A stretch of 57,075 nucleotides of DNA from an uncultured Porphyromonadaceae bacterium (GCA_947175215.1 CAMWLR010000007.1:1-57075); one strand, 5' to 3'; positions 27,082-36,369 are shown, counted from the first letter of the stretch. The notes: generated by a model from the sequence alone, not told the origin. Translations and numbers: made by a program.

Positions 27082-28023
27082 TTATTTTGATTCAGCTTTC
27101 TTTATATCCTCTACCGAGATCCCGAGCGCACGGCAGATAAGAGCCTGGCGGGCAAACAGACCGTTACGGGCCTGGTCAAAGTAATATGCCTTGGGATTGT
27201 CGTCAACATCCTCTGAAATCTCGTTAAGTCGGGGAAGCGGATGCAAAACCCTGAGATTATCCCTCGAGCCAGACAGCATGGCATTGTTGAGGCTGTAAAA
27301 ATCTTTTACACGCTCATACTCTGCCAGATCAGGGAAACGCTCGCGCTGCACACGAGTCATGTATAGGATATCGGTTGAATTGATAACCTCGGGCGACAGT
27401 TCGGTATGTATCTCATATTTGATGCCGAGTTTATCGCACAGATCGATATACTCCCGGGGCATAGCCAGTTCGGGGCAAGAGACAAATCTGAATTTGGGAT
27501 TGAAGAAACGCATGGCCATCAGCAACGAGTGTACTGTACGGCCATATTTCAAATCACCCACCATAGTGATCTCAAGATTGTCGAGGCCACCCTGAGTCTT
27601 CATTATCGAATAAAGGTCGAGCATCGTCTGAGACGGGTGCTGGTTTGAACCGTCACCGGCGTTGATGATTGGTGTCTCGGTGACCCCGGTGGCATATTCG
27701 GCTGCCCCCTCCTGATAATGACGCATAATGATGAGGTCGACATAATTAGACACCATCTTAATGGTATCCTTAAGAGACTCACCCTTTGATGATGAAGAAG
27801 TGTTGGCATCCGAGAAACCGATCACACGACCGCCCAGTCGGTTTACTGCAGTTTCAAAACTGAGCCTGGTACGTGTCGACGGCTCAAAAAACAGAGTAGC
27901 CACCACTTTACCGTCAAGAATCTTGTGATTGGGATTTTCTTCAAAGAAACGTGCATCCGCAAGGATATCAAGTAATTGTTCCTTGCTGAGATCGTCTATT
28001 GATACAAGTGAATTGGGATTCAT
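27082..28023 (-). CDS. pyrB: Aspartate carbamoyltransferase catalytic subunit
   Basis: A 313-aa enzyme committing carbamoyl phosphate and aspartate to pyrimidine synthesis. [12 protein letters not shown] (carbamoyl-phosphate loop), [27 protein letters not shown] and HPLPRLNEI are conserved. No regulatory subunit gene (pyrI) follows; only 21 nt separate its stop from the next gene. A clear promoter lies about 70 nt upstream; I see no attenuator or PyrR-type leader. Confidence 0.95.
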   Translation of the reverse strand: MNPNSLVSIDDLSKEQLLDILADARFFEENPNHKILDGKVVATLFFEPSTRTRLSFETAVNRLGGRVIGFSDANTSSSSKGESLKDTIKMVSNYVDLIIMRHYQEGAAEYATGVTETPIINAGDGSNQHPSQTMLDLYSIMKTQGGLDNLEITMVGDLKYGRTVHSLLMAMRFFNPKFRFVSCPELAMPREYIDLCDKLGIKYEIHTELSPEVINSTDILYMTRVQRERFPDLAEYERVKDFYSLNNAMLSGSRDNLRVLHPLPRLNEISEDVDDNPKAYYFDQARNGLFARQALICRALGISVEDIKKAESK

Positions 28024-28089
28024 CTTTACCTGCGACTTTTAATTTTTTCAAGGCTTCACACTCTATTTGTGGACACCTGATTTTCTCTG

Positions 28090-28120
28090 CAAAGATAATA
28101 ACTTTTCCTTGACCCGCCAA
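28090..28120 (-). promoter_or_regulatory. Promoter of the pyrB operon
   Basis: TTGG (28117-28120), a 19-nt spacer and TATCTTTG (28090-28097) on the minus strand. Between this and the end of lptG there is an imperfect CTCACCG/CGGTGATGAG hairpin (about 28163-28190), a weak candidate terminator for lptG. Confidence 0.72.
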
Positions 28121-28217
28121 CTCCCTCGCCAATTATCTCACTCCACTTACCCCGTACATCCCCTCACCGCGTCATTTCGACGGTGATGAGATTTTATAAC
28201 CTATACAGATCGATTGA

Positions 28218-29345
28218 TTATCTTGAGGCTTTGAGGTAGAGGAGGACGGCGATGATGGTATAGATGATGTTGGGAATCCACATCGCTACCAAGGGGGAGG
28301 TGATACCCGAGACAGCAAATGATGAGGTCACGGTCATAAAAAGGATATATGAAAAACTCAGCAACAGCCCGATGCCGATGTTTACGCCCATGCCTCCTTT
28401 GACTTTTTTGGATGATAGTGACATACCTATGACCGTCAGGATAAAGGCAGCCGCACACATGGCATAACGTTTTTGATACTCGATCTCAAAGGCTTGTATA
28501 TTGGCGACTCCCCGCTGTTTCTGTCGCTCGATATATTGCTTTAACTGGGGGGTTGATAATGTCTCCTGATCATTACGCGAGATCAGGAAGTCACGCGGTT
28601 CAAAGGGGATTACCGTATCGAGTTGATATCCTTTTTTTATCTCTTCGCGGTTACCTTTGAAATCCCTGATGACGTAATCGCGCACTTGCCACTGATAGAG
28701 TGTATCCCATTTGATTGACTGGGCCTGCATCCTTGACACGAGTTTTTTATCCTTAAACAACTCGAGCGAAAATCTGTATCCGGTTTTTGTCGTGTTGTCA
28801 TATCGGCTCATATATGCTATCTGCCCCGGCGCAACTTGCATCATGATATTGTCACCATAATCCACCCTGCGATTTTTGACGTAGGTGTTTGTGTATGCGA
28901 TACGCTTGACGTTGGCCGGGGGGATGACATAGGCTGAGAGCACATAGGTAGCCACGGCTATGACAGCTGCCGAAATCAGATAAGGACGGAGTAGTCGCCT
29001 GAAACTCATTCCTGACGACAGCATTGCGATAATCTCTGAGTTATCGGCGAGTTTTGAGGTGAAGAATATCACCGCTATAAATACAAACAGCGGGCTGAAC
29101 TGATTGGCGAAATACGGTAGGAAATTCAGGAAATAGTCAAAAATCGTCGCTTTAAGCGGTGCCTGCATAAAAGCATCGAGTTTCTCATTAATATCAAAGA
29201 CAATCGTAATGGCAAGAATGAGCAGAATGGCGAAGATATACGTGCCGAGAAACTTCTTGATAATATACATATCAAGAAGAGACAGGGGCTTGCGTCCTGT
29301 GAATGGCCACATACGGCCGGTATTATTTTTCATATCTGATCTCAT
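28218..29345 (-). CDS. lptG: LptF/LptG family LPS export permease
   Basis: A 375-aa YjgP/YjgQ-family inner-membrane protein: six transmembrane helices split three and three around a periplasmic beta-jellyroll-like domain. LLDMYIIKKFLGTYIF at the N-terminus and the DNSEIIAMLSSGMSFRRLLRP coupling region that meets the LptB ATPase are typical. It is part of the LptBFG extractor that pulls lipopolysaccharide from the inner membrane; only one permease gene is here. It follows tgt by 13 nt, a pairing common in Bacteroidetes. The start may be ATG 29345 or ATG 29333. Confidence 0.87.
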   Translation of the reverse strand: MRSDMKNNTGRMWPFTGRKPLSLLDMYIIKKFLGTYIFAILLILAITIVFDINEKLDAFMQAPLKATIFDYFLNFLPYFANQFSPLFVFIAVIFFTSKLADNSEIIAMLSSGMSFRRLLRPYLISAAVIAVATYVLSAYVIPPANVKRIAYTNTYVKNRRVDYGDNIMMQVAPGQIAYMSRYDNTTKTGYRFSLELFKDKKLVSRMQAQSIKWDTLYQWQVRDYVIRDFKGNREEIKKGYQLDTVIPFEPRDFLISRNDQETLSTPQLKQYIERQKQRGVANIQAFEIEYQKRYAMCAAAFILTVIGMSLSSKKVKGGMGVNIGIGLLLSFSYILFMTVTSSFAVSGITSPLVAMWIPNIIYTIIAVLLYLKASR

Positions 29346-29358
29346 CCCGGCATCAAAA

Positions 29359-30489
29359 TCACAATCGGCGGGTCACCCGCTCGACCATCATAGGTTTCCA
29401 TGTCTTGAAGTCACCGGCCACGATATGCTTGCGCGCCTCTCCCGTGAGCCAGAGATAAAACGCGAGATTATGTATGGACGCGATCTGCATCGCCAGTAAT
29501 TCACCGGCGATAAACAGATGTCGCAGGTAAGCCTTTGTGTACACCTGATCGACAAAACAATCACTCTCGGGATCTATCGGTGTGAAATCATCGGCCCACT
29601 TGAGGTTGCGCATATTCATGATACCGTTGCGTGTAAAGAGCATACCGTTGCGACCGTTACGTGTCGGCATCACGCAATCCATCATATCCACTCCGCGGTC
29701 AATGGCCTCGAGGATATTGGCGGGTGTACCAACCCCCATAAGATATCGGGGACGATCTGTCGGGAGTATCTCGTTGACAACCTCGATCATTTCATACATC
29801 ACTTCTGCCGGCTCGCCTACGGCCAGACCGCCGATGGCGTTACCCTCGGCATTGAGATCGGCGACCTGCATGGCAGCTTCGCGCCGCAGATCGGGATAAG
29901 TACACCCCTGCACGATCGGGAAGAAAGCCTGAGAATAACCATACAAAGGCTCTGTCTCATTAAAGTGTTTCCACCCTCGGCGCAGCCATTTCATCGTCAG
30001 ATCAAGAGACTTGCGGGCATATCCCCACTCAGATGTACCCGGGGGACACTCATCAAGAGCCATCATTATATCAGACCCGATTTCTCGCTGGATATCCACA
30101 ACATTCTCCGGTGTAAAGAGATGCTTTGACCCGTCAATATGGCTGCGAAACCAAGCACCCTCCTCGGTCAGTTTGCGTCGCTCTGAGAGAGAAAATACCT
30201 GGAAACCGCCCGAGTCTGTCAATATCGGCTTCTCCCATCCCTCAAATTTATGCAGACCTCCGGCTTTACGCAGTATCTCAGTACCGGGTCTGAGATAGAG
30301 ATGATATGTGTTGCCAAGAATTATCTGTGCCTTTATATCGTCACGCAGTTCACGGGCGTGCACACCCTTGACAGCGCCGACCGTACCCACCGGCATAAAT
30401 ACGGGGGTAAGAATCTCGCCGTGAGCCGTCGTTATTCTGCCGGCCCGGGCCGCTGTGCATTCTGCATTAGCTTCGAGAGTAAAATTCAT
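29359..30489 (-). CDS. tgt: tRNA-guanine transglycosylase (queuine/preQ1 insertion)
   Basis: A 376-aa enzyme (from ATG 30489, giving MNFTLEANAE; a longer reading with 17 extra codons overlaps the promoter box and is rejected). It exchanges G34 for preQ1 in tRNAs for Tyr, His, Asn and Asp. Asp92 (TDSGG) and Asp271 (DCVMPTR) are the catalytic pair. The zinc-site segment, normally CxCx2C, reads SDCFVD at 309-314: one Cys (311) remains, the others are Ser and Asp; the distal His340 (SIHNL) is kept. So metal binding may be altered. lptG follows 13 nt downstream. Confidence 0.9.
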   Translation of the reverse strand: MNFTLEANAECTAARAGRITTAHGEILTPVFMPVGTVGAVKGVHARELRDDIKAQIILGNTYHLYLRPGTEILRKAGGLHKFEGWEKPILTDSGGFQVFSLSERRKLTEEGAWFRSHIDGSKHLFTPENVVDIQREIGSDIMMALDECPPGTSEWGYARKSLDLTMKWLRRGWKHFNETEPLYGYSQAFFPIVQGCTYPDLRREAAMQVADLNAEGNAIGGLAVGEPAEVMYEMIEVVNEILPTDRPRYLMGVGTPANILEAIDRGVDMMDCVMPTRNGRNGMLFTRNGIMNMRNLKWADDFTPIDPESDCFVDQVYTKAYLRHLFIAGELLAMQIASIHNLAFYLWLTGEARKHIVAGDFKTWKPMMVERVTRRL

Positions 30490-30513
30490 ATCGTATGATG
30501 GATAATCAGACTG

Positions 30514-30521
30514 CAAAGTTA
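30514..30521 (-). promoter_or_regulatory. -7 box for tgt-lptG
   Basis: TAACTTTG on the minus strand, about 25 nt upstream of the preferred tgt start at 30489, which supports that start. No clear TTTG at -33. Confidence 0.55.
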
Positions 30522-30561
30522 GTGATTTTTCACGAAACACAGCTATTTATCACCTGATGAG

Positions 30562-32280
30562 TCAGCACAGCAATGCCACCACCATACCGGCGAGTATCAG
30601 TATGACACTGCTGACGGCGTATGTCACCGTATATCCCATCACAGGTAGTGTGCTGTCAAGGCTATCCTGAATTGCGCCTAATGCCGCTACCGCATTTCGG
30701 CTGCCGGCCACACATCCTAACGAAACCGCTGCCGGGAATTTAAACAATTTATTGGCAACATAGATCGATATAACAAGAGGGATGGTCGTGCAGGCGACAC
30801 CGACAAGAAATAGTCCAGGTCCGACCTCCTGCAGACCGCTTATAAATGACGGGCCGGCAGAGAGACCTACCACTGCTATGAACAAGTTAAGCCCTGCATT
30901 GTCCATAAACCATATCACCGGACGGGGGATATGTCCGAATGAGGGCCGTTTTGACCTTAACCACCCCAATATCAAGCCCGAAATAATTGCTCCGCCGCTG
31001 GTGCTGAGTGAAAGCGGGATACCCCCGCATTTAATAACGATAGCACCCAATAGACACCCGATAGCTATACCCAAGCCGGTAAACACCATGTCTGTCTCAT
31101 AAGTCGGGCGGTCGCTGTAACCGATTTCGGGTACAGCCGAGTCTACATCCTCAGGCAAACCTACCAGAGTAATCACATCACCTTTCTCAAGTTTGAGCCT
31201 GCGCTTTAATGGCATCGGCATATCATTCCTGAGCAACTTATGTATCGTTACACCGTGCATAAACGACTTATTGCGCAATTCTCCTAACGTAATGCCGGCA
31301 GCCCCTGATTTTGAGACCACAACAGGGAGGTTCTCTGTACCGAAAGTCAGCAGCTCATGGTCTGAAACCTCACTGCCGATCCACCCGGCATCCTTAACAA
31401 TACTCTCGCGACGGCCACTCAGCACGATAATATCACCCTTATGCACACGCGTATCAGGATCAGGATCCATAATCTCGCCGTTGATTCTGAGACGTTCGAC
31501 AAAGTGCCGCAATTCGAGAGTCTTGAGATGACGTTCTATTTCTCTGACAGTACGCGGTTTATCGAAATACTCCGACTCTACCTTATAGGCGCGGAACGAC
31601 ACAGGGCGGTTTGCTATTATCTGCCCCGGCTCAGGGGTAAAATCGCCCGAGTCCAATTCCTCCTCAAGTTTTACCGTCTCAGCCTTTACTTTTTTCAGGC
31701 CTCCCAATAAGATCGGCCCGAGATTGGCAATTATCCATGCCGACCCGACAGTGCCAAACACGTAACACACAGCATAACAAGCCGGGATAATATCAATCAG
31801 CTTAGTCGCCTCATCACCGGGCAAGCCCAACGATCTGATAGTATCTGACCCCACACCGATCACGGCCGAGACCGTCTGAGCGCCGGCAAAGATTCCCACT
31901 GCGATCCCCTTGTTATAGCCTAAAAGCCGACATATCCCCACCGTGACGCCGATGATGATAACGCACTCGACCAAGGCAAAACAGATCTGTTTTAATCCGT
32001 CACCCCTGAGCGAACGAAAGAACTGCGGACCTACGCTATATCCGATAGCAAATAAAAAGAGCATAAAAGCAAGAGACTTGACAGTCTCCGAAATCGGTAT
32101 CACCACCTGCCCTATCAACACCCCCACAATCAGTGTCGATGTCACAGGGCCGAGAGAAAAAGATTTGAACTTCAAACCGCCTAACCAAAATCCCAATCCC
32201 AAAGTAAGAAAAATCGGGATAACCTGATTCTGACGGAAAACCTCTACAAACCATTCTGCTATCTCAGCAATCCATTCCAT
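30562..32280 (-). CDS. AspT/YidE-type transporter with two RCK_C domains
   Basis: A 572-aa inner-membrane protein of the aspartate:alanine exchanger family. Two hydrophobic halves (about residues 18-195 and 385-572), each bearing the AspT/YidE duplication (LFLFAIGYSVGPQFF and LFIAVVGLSAGPSFI), flank a cytosolic segment with two TrkA-C/RCK_C domains (about 215-300 and 305-385). The family exchanges carboxylates such as aspartate, alanine or succinate; the substrate here is unknown. It has its own promoter and is next to the AAA+/channel island. Confidence 0.85.
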   Translation of the reverse strand: MEWIAEIAEWFVEVFRQNQVIPIFLTLGLGFWLGGLKFKSFSLGPVTSTLIVGVLIGQVVIPISETVKSLAFMLFLFAIGYSVGPQFFRSLRGDGLKQICFALVECVIIIGVTVGICRLLGYNKGIAVGIFAGAQTVSAVIGVGSDTIRSLGLPGDEATKLIDIIPACYAVCYVFGTVGSAWIIANLGPILLGGLKKVKAETVKLEEELDSGDFTPEPGQIIANRPVSFRAYKVESEYFDKPRTVREIERHLKTLELRHFVERLRINGEIMDPDPDTRVHKGDIIVLSGRRESIVKDAGWIGSEVSDHELLTFGTENLPVVVSKSGAAGITLGELRNKSFMHGVTIHKLLRNDMPMPLKRRLKLEKGDVITLVGLPEDVDSAVPEIGYSDRPTYETDMVFTGLGIAIGCLLGAIVIKCGGIPLSLSTSGGAIISGLILGWLRSKRPSFGHIPRPVIWFMDNAGLNLFIAVVGLSAGPSFISGLQEVGPGLFLVGVACTTIPLVISIYVANKLFKFPAAVSLGCVAGSRNAVAALGAIQDSLDSTLPVMGYTVTYAVSSVILILAGMVVALLC

Positions 32281-32336
32281 TATCCAAATACATCTTAATA
32301 ATTTCCGATTAACAATCTAACTCAAAAATCCGGCTG

Positions 32337-32344
32337 CAAAGATA
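32337..32344 (-). promoter_or_regulatory. -7 box for the AspT-like transporter
   Basis: TATCTTTG on the minus strand, about 55 nt before the ATG at 32280 and just 17 nt beyond the stop of the AAA+ gene, so the transporter has separate transcription. Confidence 0.6.
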
Positions 32345-32361
32345 CAAATCTTTCAGGACAC

Positions 32362-35300
32362 TCACGGTATATCTTCTTTTGTGATTTCAGTGAGATCCTC
32401 TTCTGTCAGCGATGAAAGCTTAGATGAGGTGAGTCGCCGAGCCTGTCGTTCAAGAGTTTTCTCAAACAGATTACGGACAAATCTTGCGTTACCAAAGTGT
32501 TTATCTTTGTTGTCTACCGCTTCAGCTATAACCTCATTGATTGCCTCCCAGGCTTCGGGTGTCATCTTGTAATCATATTTTGCAAGATTAAACTTATATA
32601 TCGAAGCCAACTCATCTGCCGAGTAATCATCGAAATGGATATAGCGGCTAAATCGGGATTGTAGCCCGGGATTAGAATTGAGGAACTGTTGCATTTCATC
32701 GGAATACCCTGCCAGGATGACGACAAGTCGATCACGGTTATCTTCCATCCTTTTAAGTAGGGTCGCGATCGCTTCAACACCAAAATCGTTACCTGCTATA
32801 TTTTGAACAAGTGAATACGCCTCGTCTATGAACAGAACCCCGTCAAGCGCCGAGTCAATTATTTTATTAGTTTTAACTGCGGTCTGACCGACATACTCTG
32901 CCACCAGACCCGATCGATCGGTCTCGATAAGATGGCCTTTTCGGAGTATCCCCAGCCTCTTATATATTTGGGCTACCATGCGCGCGACGGTAGTTTTTCC
33001 CGTGCCGGGATTCCCTGTAAAAACGCAATGGTAAGAGATCTGCGGGACATTCAATCCTTTGGCAACACGCACCTTTTGAATTTTAACCAGATTATAAATA
33101 TTGGCAATGTCGATCTTGACCCCGGTCAACCCTATCAAGTCGTCCAACTCTTTCATAGGATCAGAGATATTTTTACGTTGTACTTTTTTGGGCGCTACCT
33201 TAGTAGTCTGTTCCCCATTATCTGATGCATCACGACTTTCGGACGGGTCTAATGTCAGGCTGCCCCGACTTAGCAAACTCTCCAATTTTAACGCATCTAT
33301 CAGTATGTCTCGTGGATTCCCTCCTTGTGCCGGTCCAATTATACCTGTTGTCTCAAGTTCATCCATTATTTTCCCGGCCCGATTGTACCCGATACAAAAA
33401 CGGCGTTGAATGCCAGACGTAGATGCAATCCCGGATGTAACGATGTATCGCGCCACATCAGCAAACAGATCGTCTGTCATCTGAGGAAGCTGAATCGTCT
33501 TTGAGCTCGGACAATAATCTGAGGTCTCACCGATACTACTATTCGTAAAACTAAGAATATTTGTTAGCCAATCCTGTTCGGTCTTTGAGATATGACCGTC
33601 AGCTTTGGCTATCAAGAGTGCATAACGATAAAGCAACACTGCCCACTTATTGACCGTTTCATCGTCCACACCCTCATGACGTAGCATTTCTATAAGCAGT
33701 AATCTATCCGGATCATATTCTATATGGAGATGATTCTTGACGAGATTATAGCATTCTTCAAGATGTTTAGTACCCTTTTCTGTCATAATAAGTGATTGAT
33801 CGTTGCAGACCATATTATCAGACAACAGTATGCGCGATAATATGATACCTATCGCGCGGCCCTCATCAGTTGACATATCGGGGCGATGACCTAATTTATT
33901 GAAACACTTGACAAGATCTGTTACGGCCACTACTGCCAGTCGCTTATCTATAACTCCTCCACCAATATTCAGTTCTAATGCCTTGTCGAGTTGCTTCTGA
34001 TCATCAAGAATCTCCAGGATTTGCTTATCAGATGACATCTCAACGAGACACAAATATAACTTCTCTGCAGCTTGAATAATTTCAGCAAGCGAAAAACAAT
34101 CACCACTAATCGGATTTGATGCAATAGCCTGCGTAGTGGTGGCGGGAATTACTTTTGACTCAGCAGTACTATCTCCTTTATCAAAGTCTCTGACTACACT
34201 TGAAAACTTATTGAAAAACAAACAGAACTGTCGTGTCGAGTTGGGGTTGCTCACCTGGAACGTAACAGACAGTTTACCTTTGATTATCAAGTTAATACCT
34301 CCATAGGACACAACAGAGATCTGTCGGTTGTTGGCATATCTGCGGTCGGGACTACCATCCTTGTTAACATACTCCCATGTCGTACCGATCTTCTCAGCAT
34401 CCGTGGGATACGCTCCGGGCTCTTGAAAACTTATTGGAGTATATTGTAAAGATATATCGGCATAATCTACGATTTCAAACTGTGCAGGTGTCGTGGATAA
34501 TATTCCATATTGAGGGTAAAGGTACAGCAGTTGATTGCCAATCGGAATGACCGGTACATCATATTTGGTTTGGATATAGTTGAATACCCCCACCCCAAAT
34601 ACTGTTTCCTGCAAGGATACTAATGAACCAGCCGAAGACTTGGCTACGGTATTCCGTAATTTGGATGCCTGAATCCATATTTTTTCTGCTGTCAGCAATT
34701 GCTCAAAAGATTGGCAGAGATGCTCATACAAAGGGACAACCTCTGCAGGCACAGACTCGTCAACATCATATTTTGTTGATTGGAGTTTGCGCCTGAGGGC
34801 GTTCAACTCCGTAATATGTTCACTTATTACCTCTGCATTCTTCCTTGGATTTTGGTTGAGTGACGCTAGTATCTTTTCTTCATCATCAATAGCGTCAATT
34901 ATCTCTACCGTATTGATGAAATTAGATAAAATCTTTTTTTCTCTCTCATTGGCCGAACGGGTAAAAGCCTCTTTTGCATCTGAGAGAAAAGAGAGAGACT
35001 CATTATGTTGAGTAGCATTCTTACCATAATATTTTTTACGGTTGGTGAGGTTTCCCCAGACACCCAGACCAAAAATAAATGTTCCGATAAGTCCGACTGG
35101 CGCGACCGCCAGACATGCAAGGGCTGTGACTCCACATAATACTGCTGTAAAAGTATATGTGCCCTTGGCATGGATTTTAGGCATATTAACCTGCTGAGCG
35201 GAATAACTTATATGTGGCATCGATGCGGCTCCCCCACGCTGACGGGTATAGAAGCCGGTCCCGGGCACACCTGTATTAATATATGTGCCGTTTTTGCCGA

Positions 35301-35409
35301 ATGTCATACTCGCCCCACGCACTCCAGCCGAAGTGTTGATACCGTTTTTACTAATATCCATATAAACGCCCGATGCGACCTTTACACGTTTTCTATATCG
35401 CGTTGCCAT
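32362..35409 (-). CDS. DUF4236 - TM - TerB-like - FtsK-gamma-like - AAA+ (CbbX/SpoVK class) protein
   Basis: A 1015-aa multidomain protein I cannot match to any named system. In order: DUF4236 at residues 1-55 (RKRVKVASGVYMDISKNG, NTGVPGTGFYT); a two-helix transmembrane hairpin at about 83-120; a charged helical region (140-260); a beta-rich module (about 265-405: TTWEYVNKDGSPDRRYANN); a helical segment with a TerB-like core at 590-620 (ALLIAKADGHISKTEQDWL); an FtsK-gamma-like winged helix at 647-706 (SGIQRRFCIGYNRAGKIMDE); and a complete AAA+ module of the CbbX/SpoVK/EccA class at 755-1000, with Walker A GNPGTGKTT (799-807), Walker B LFIDEA (859-864), sensor 1 around ILAGYSDE, an Arg finger in LQSRFSRY and sensor 2 GNARFVRNL. 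All ATPase residues look intact. It starts 4 nt after the channel gene, so the two are translationally close. Base composition looks AT-richer than the neighbours, suggesting transfer. Confidence 0.85.
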   Translation of the reverse strand: MATRYRKRVKVASGVYMDISKNGINTSAGVRGASMTFGKNGTYINTGVPGTGFYTRQRGGAASMPHISYSAQQVNMPKIHAKGTYTFTAVLCGVTALACLAVAPVGLIGTFIFGLGVWGNLTNRKKYYGKNATQHNESLSFLSDAKEAFTRSANEREKKILSNFINTVEIIDAIDDEEKILASLNQNPRKNAEVISEHITELNALRRKLQSTKYDVDESVPAEVVPLYEHLCQSFEQLLTAEKIWIQASKLRNTVAKSSAGSLVSLQETVFGVGVFNYIQTKYDVPVIPIGNQLLYLYPQYGILSTTPAQFEIVDYADISLQYTPISFQEPGAYPTDAEKIGTTWEYVNKDGSPDRRYANNRQISVVSYGGINLIIKGKLSVTFQVSNPNSTRQFCLFFNKFSSVVRDFDKGDSTAESKVIPATTTQAIASNPISGDCFSLAEIIQAAEKLYLCLVEMSSDKQILEILDDQKQLDKALELNIGGGVIDKRLAVVAVTDLVKCFNKLGHRPDMSTDEGRAIGIILSRILLSDNMVCNDQSLIMTEKGTKHLEECYNLVKNHLHIEYDPDRLLLIEMLRHEGVDDETVNKWAVLLYRYALLIAKADGHISKTEQDWLTNILSFTNSSIGETSDYCPSSKTIQLPQMTDDLFADVARYIVTSGIASTSGIQRRFCIGYNRAGKIMDELETTGIIGPAQGGNPRDILIDALKLESLLSRGSLTLDPSESRDASDNGEQTTKVAPKKVQRKNISDPMKELDDLIGLTGVKIDIANIYNLVKIQKVRVAKGLNVPQISYHCVFTGNPGTGKTTVARMVAQIYKRLGILRKGHLIETDRSGLVAEYVGQTAVKTNKIIDSALDGVLFIDEAYSLVQNIAGNDFGVEAIATLLKRMEDNRDRLVVILAGYSDEMQQFLNSNPGLQSRFSRYIHFDDYSADELASIYKFNLAKYDYKMTPEAWEAINEVIAEAVDNKDKHFGNARFVRNLFEKTLERQARRLTSSKLSSLTEEDLTEITKEDIP

Positions 35410-35413
35410 AATA

Positions 35414-36142
35414 TTATACCTCTATATTTTTATTCTTTATCTTTTCCACAGTCTGCAAATAACTTGCAGTGATAACGCCCGAGGGCAACGCTATGATAGC
35501 CACACCTACAAGCGACGACAGCATACTGATAACTTTTCCTACATCATTATGTGGATAAACGTCTCCATATCCTACTGTCGTCAATGCCGAGGTTGCCCAA
35601 TAAAGAGCATCAAAGAAGGTTTCAAACTTGTCATCAACGCTAAACATCAATAATGCCGTTAAGATGATGTAGAAAATTGCGAGAGTAAGTACAGACAAGA
35701 GAACCGATCGTTGCTGCCTGAGTACCTGCATGAAGATACCCAATTCCTTTGAGTATCTCCCAAATTTGAGAAGTCTGAATATTTTGAACAGGCGCGTAAT
35801 CCTGAACAGATGGAATGCCTCATTAATGACAGAGAATGTTGGCAATATCGATAGCATATCAATAATCGCCATCGGCGTCACGGGATATAGCAAAAAACTG
35901 ATCCATCCCTTTCGCATTTTGAAATCAGCTGTAAGCCAACGCAATACATAGTCAATAATAAACAGACAGACACAGGAATATTCGAGTCCCGCAAAGAACG
36001 GAGTATATTTTCTGAATGCCAGAGGCACAAGGCTCAAGACAATAGCAACGAGCTGGAAATAGTCATAAATGCGACTATCCCGTGAACTATTGTTATCATA
36101 CGGCGTAACGATCAAATATATCCGATGTCTAAAACTGTTCAT
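35414..36142 (-). CDS. Voltage-sensor-type potassium channel (6TM ion transporter)
   Basis: A 242-aa protein from ATG 36142 (a GTG at 36163 would add seven residues). It has six transmembrane segments; S4 (residues 111-129, HLFRITRLFKIFRLLKFGR) carries Arg or Lys at every third position six times (114, 117, 120, 123, 126, 129), a strong voltage-sensor pattern. The pore has the potassium selectivity filter TTVGYGD (188-194). No long cytosolic RCK or cyclic-nucleotide domain follows S6, only a short charged tail. It lies 4 nt upstream of the AAA+ gene and shares its promoter, so channel and ATPase probably act together. Confidence 0.88.
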   Translation of the reverse strand: MNSFRHRIYLIVTPYDNNSSRDSRIYDYFQLVAIVLSLVPLAFRKYTPFFAGLEYSCVCLFIIDYVLRWLTADFKMRKGWISFLLYPVTPMAIIDMLSILPTFSVINEAFHLFRITRLFKIFRLLKFGRYSKELGIFMQVLRQQRSVLLSVLTLAIFYIILTALLMFSVDDKFETFFDALYWATSALTTVGYGDVYPHNDVGKVISMLSSLVGVAIIALPSGVITASYLQTVEKIKNKNIEV

Positions 36143-36243
36143 TATATTCTTACAGGAAATCACAATATCGCCTGATAGTTAACTGCGGTGGCAGTGAGTA
36201 CTCATATTATATCAATATTTCATCATGGATAAAGAGAGGTTTG

Positions 36244-36251
36244 CAAAGTTA
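36244..36251 (-). promoter_or_regulatory. -7 box for the channel - AAA+ operon
   Basis: TAACTTTG on the minus strand, about 100 nt upstream of the channel ATG. The surrounding 295-nt gap between the divergent operons is strongly AT-rich and holds no ORF. Confidence 0.6.
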
Positions 36252-36369
36252 ATAAATTTTTTCATGACTCTGATTATACGCCGTCTATGACTGCTATAAC
36301 CCACCCATCAATTCTTTTATCATTATCATTTTATTGTGGTTTAATTTATGATTTTTTGAGAATTAGGGT

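Noticed and set aside
29518-30129. A 203-codon open frame opposite tgt
   Set aside because: It lies entirely within tgt on the other strand and shows no motif; produced by codon bias.
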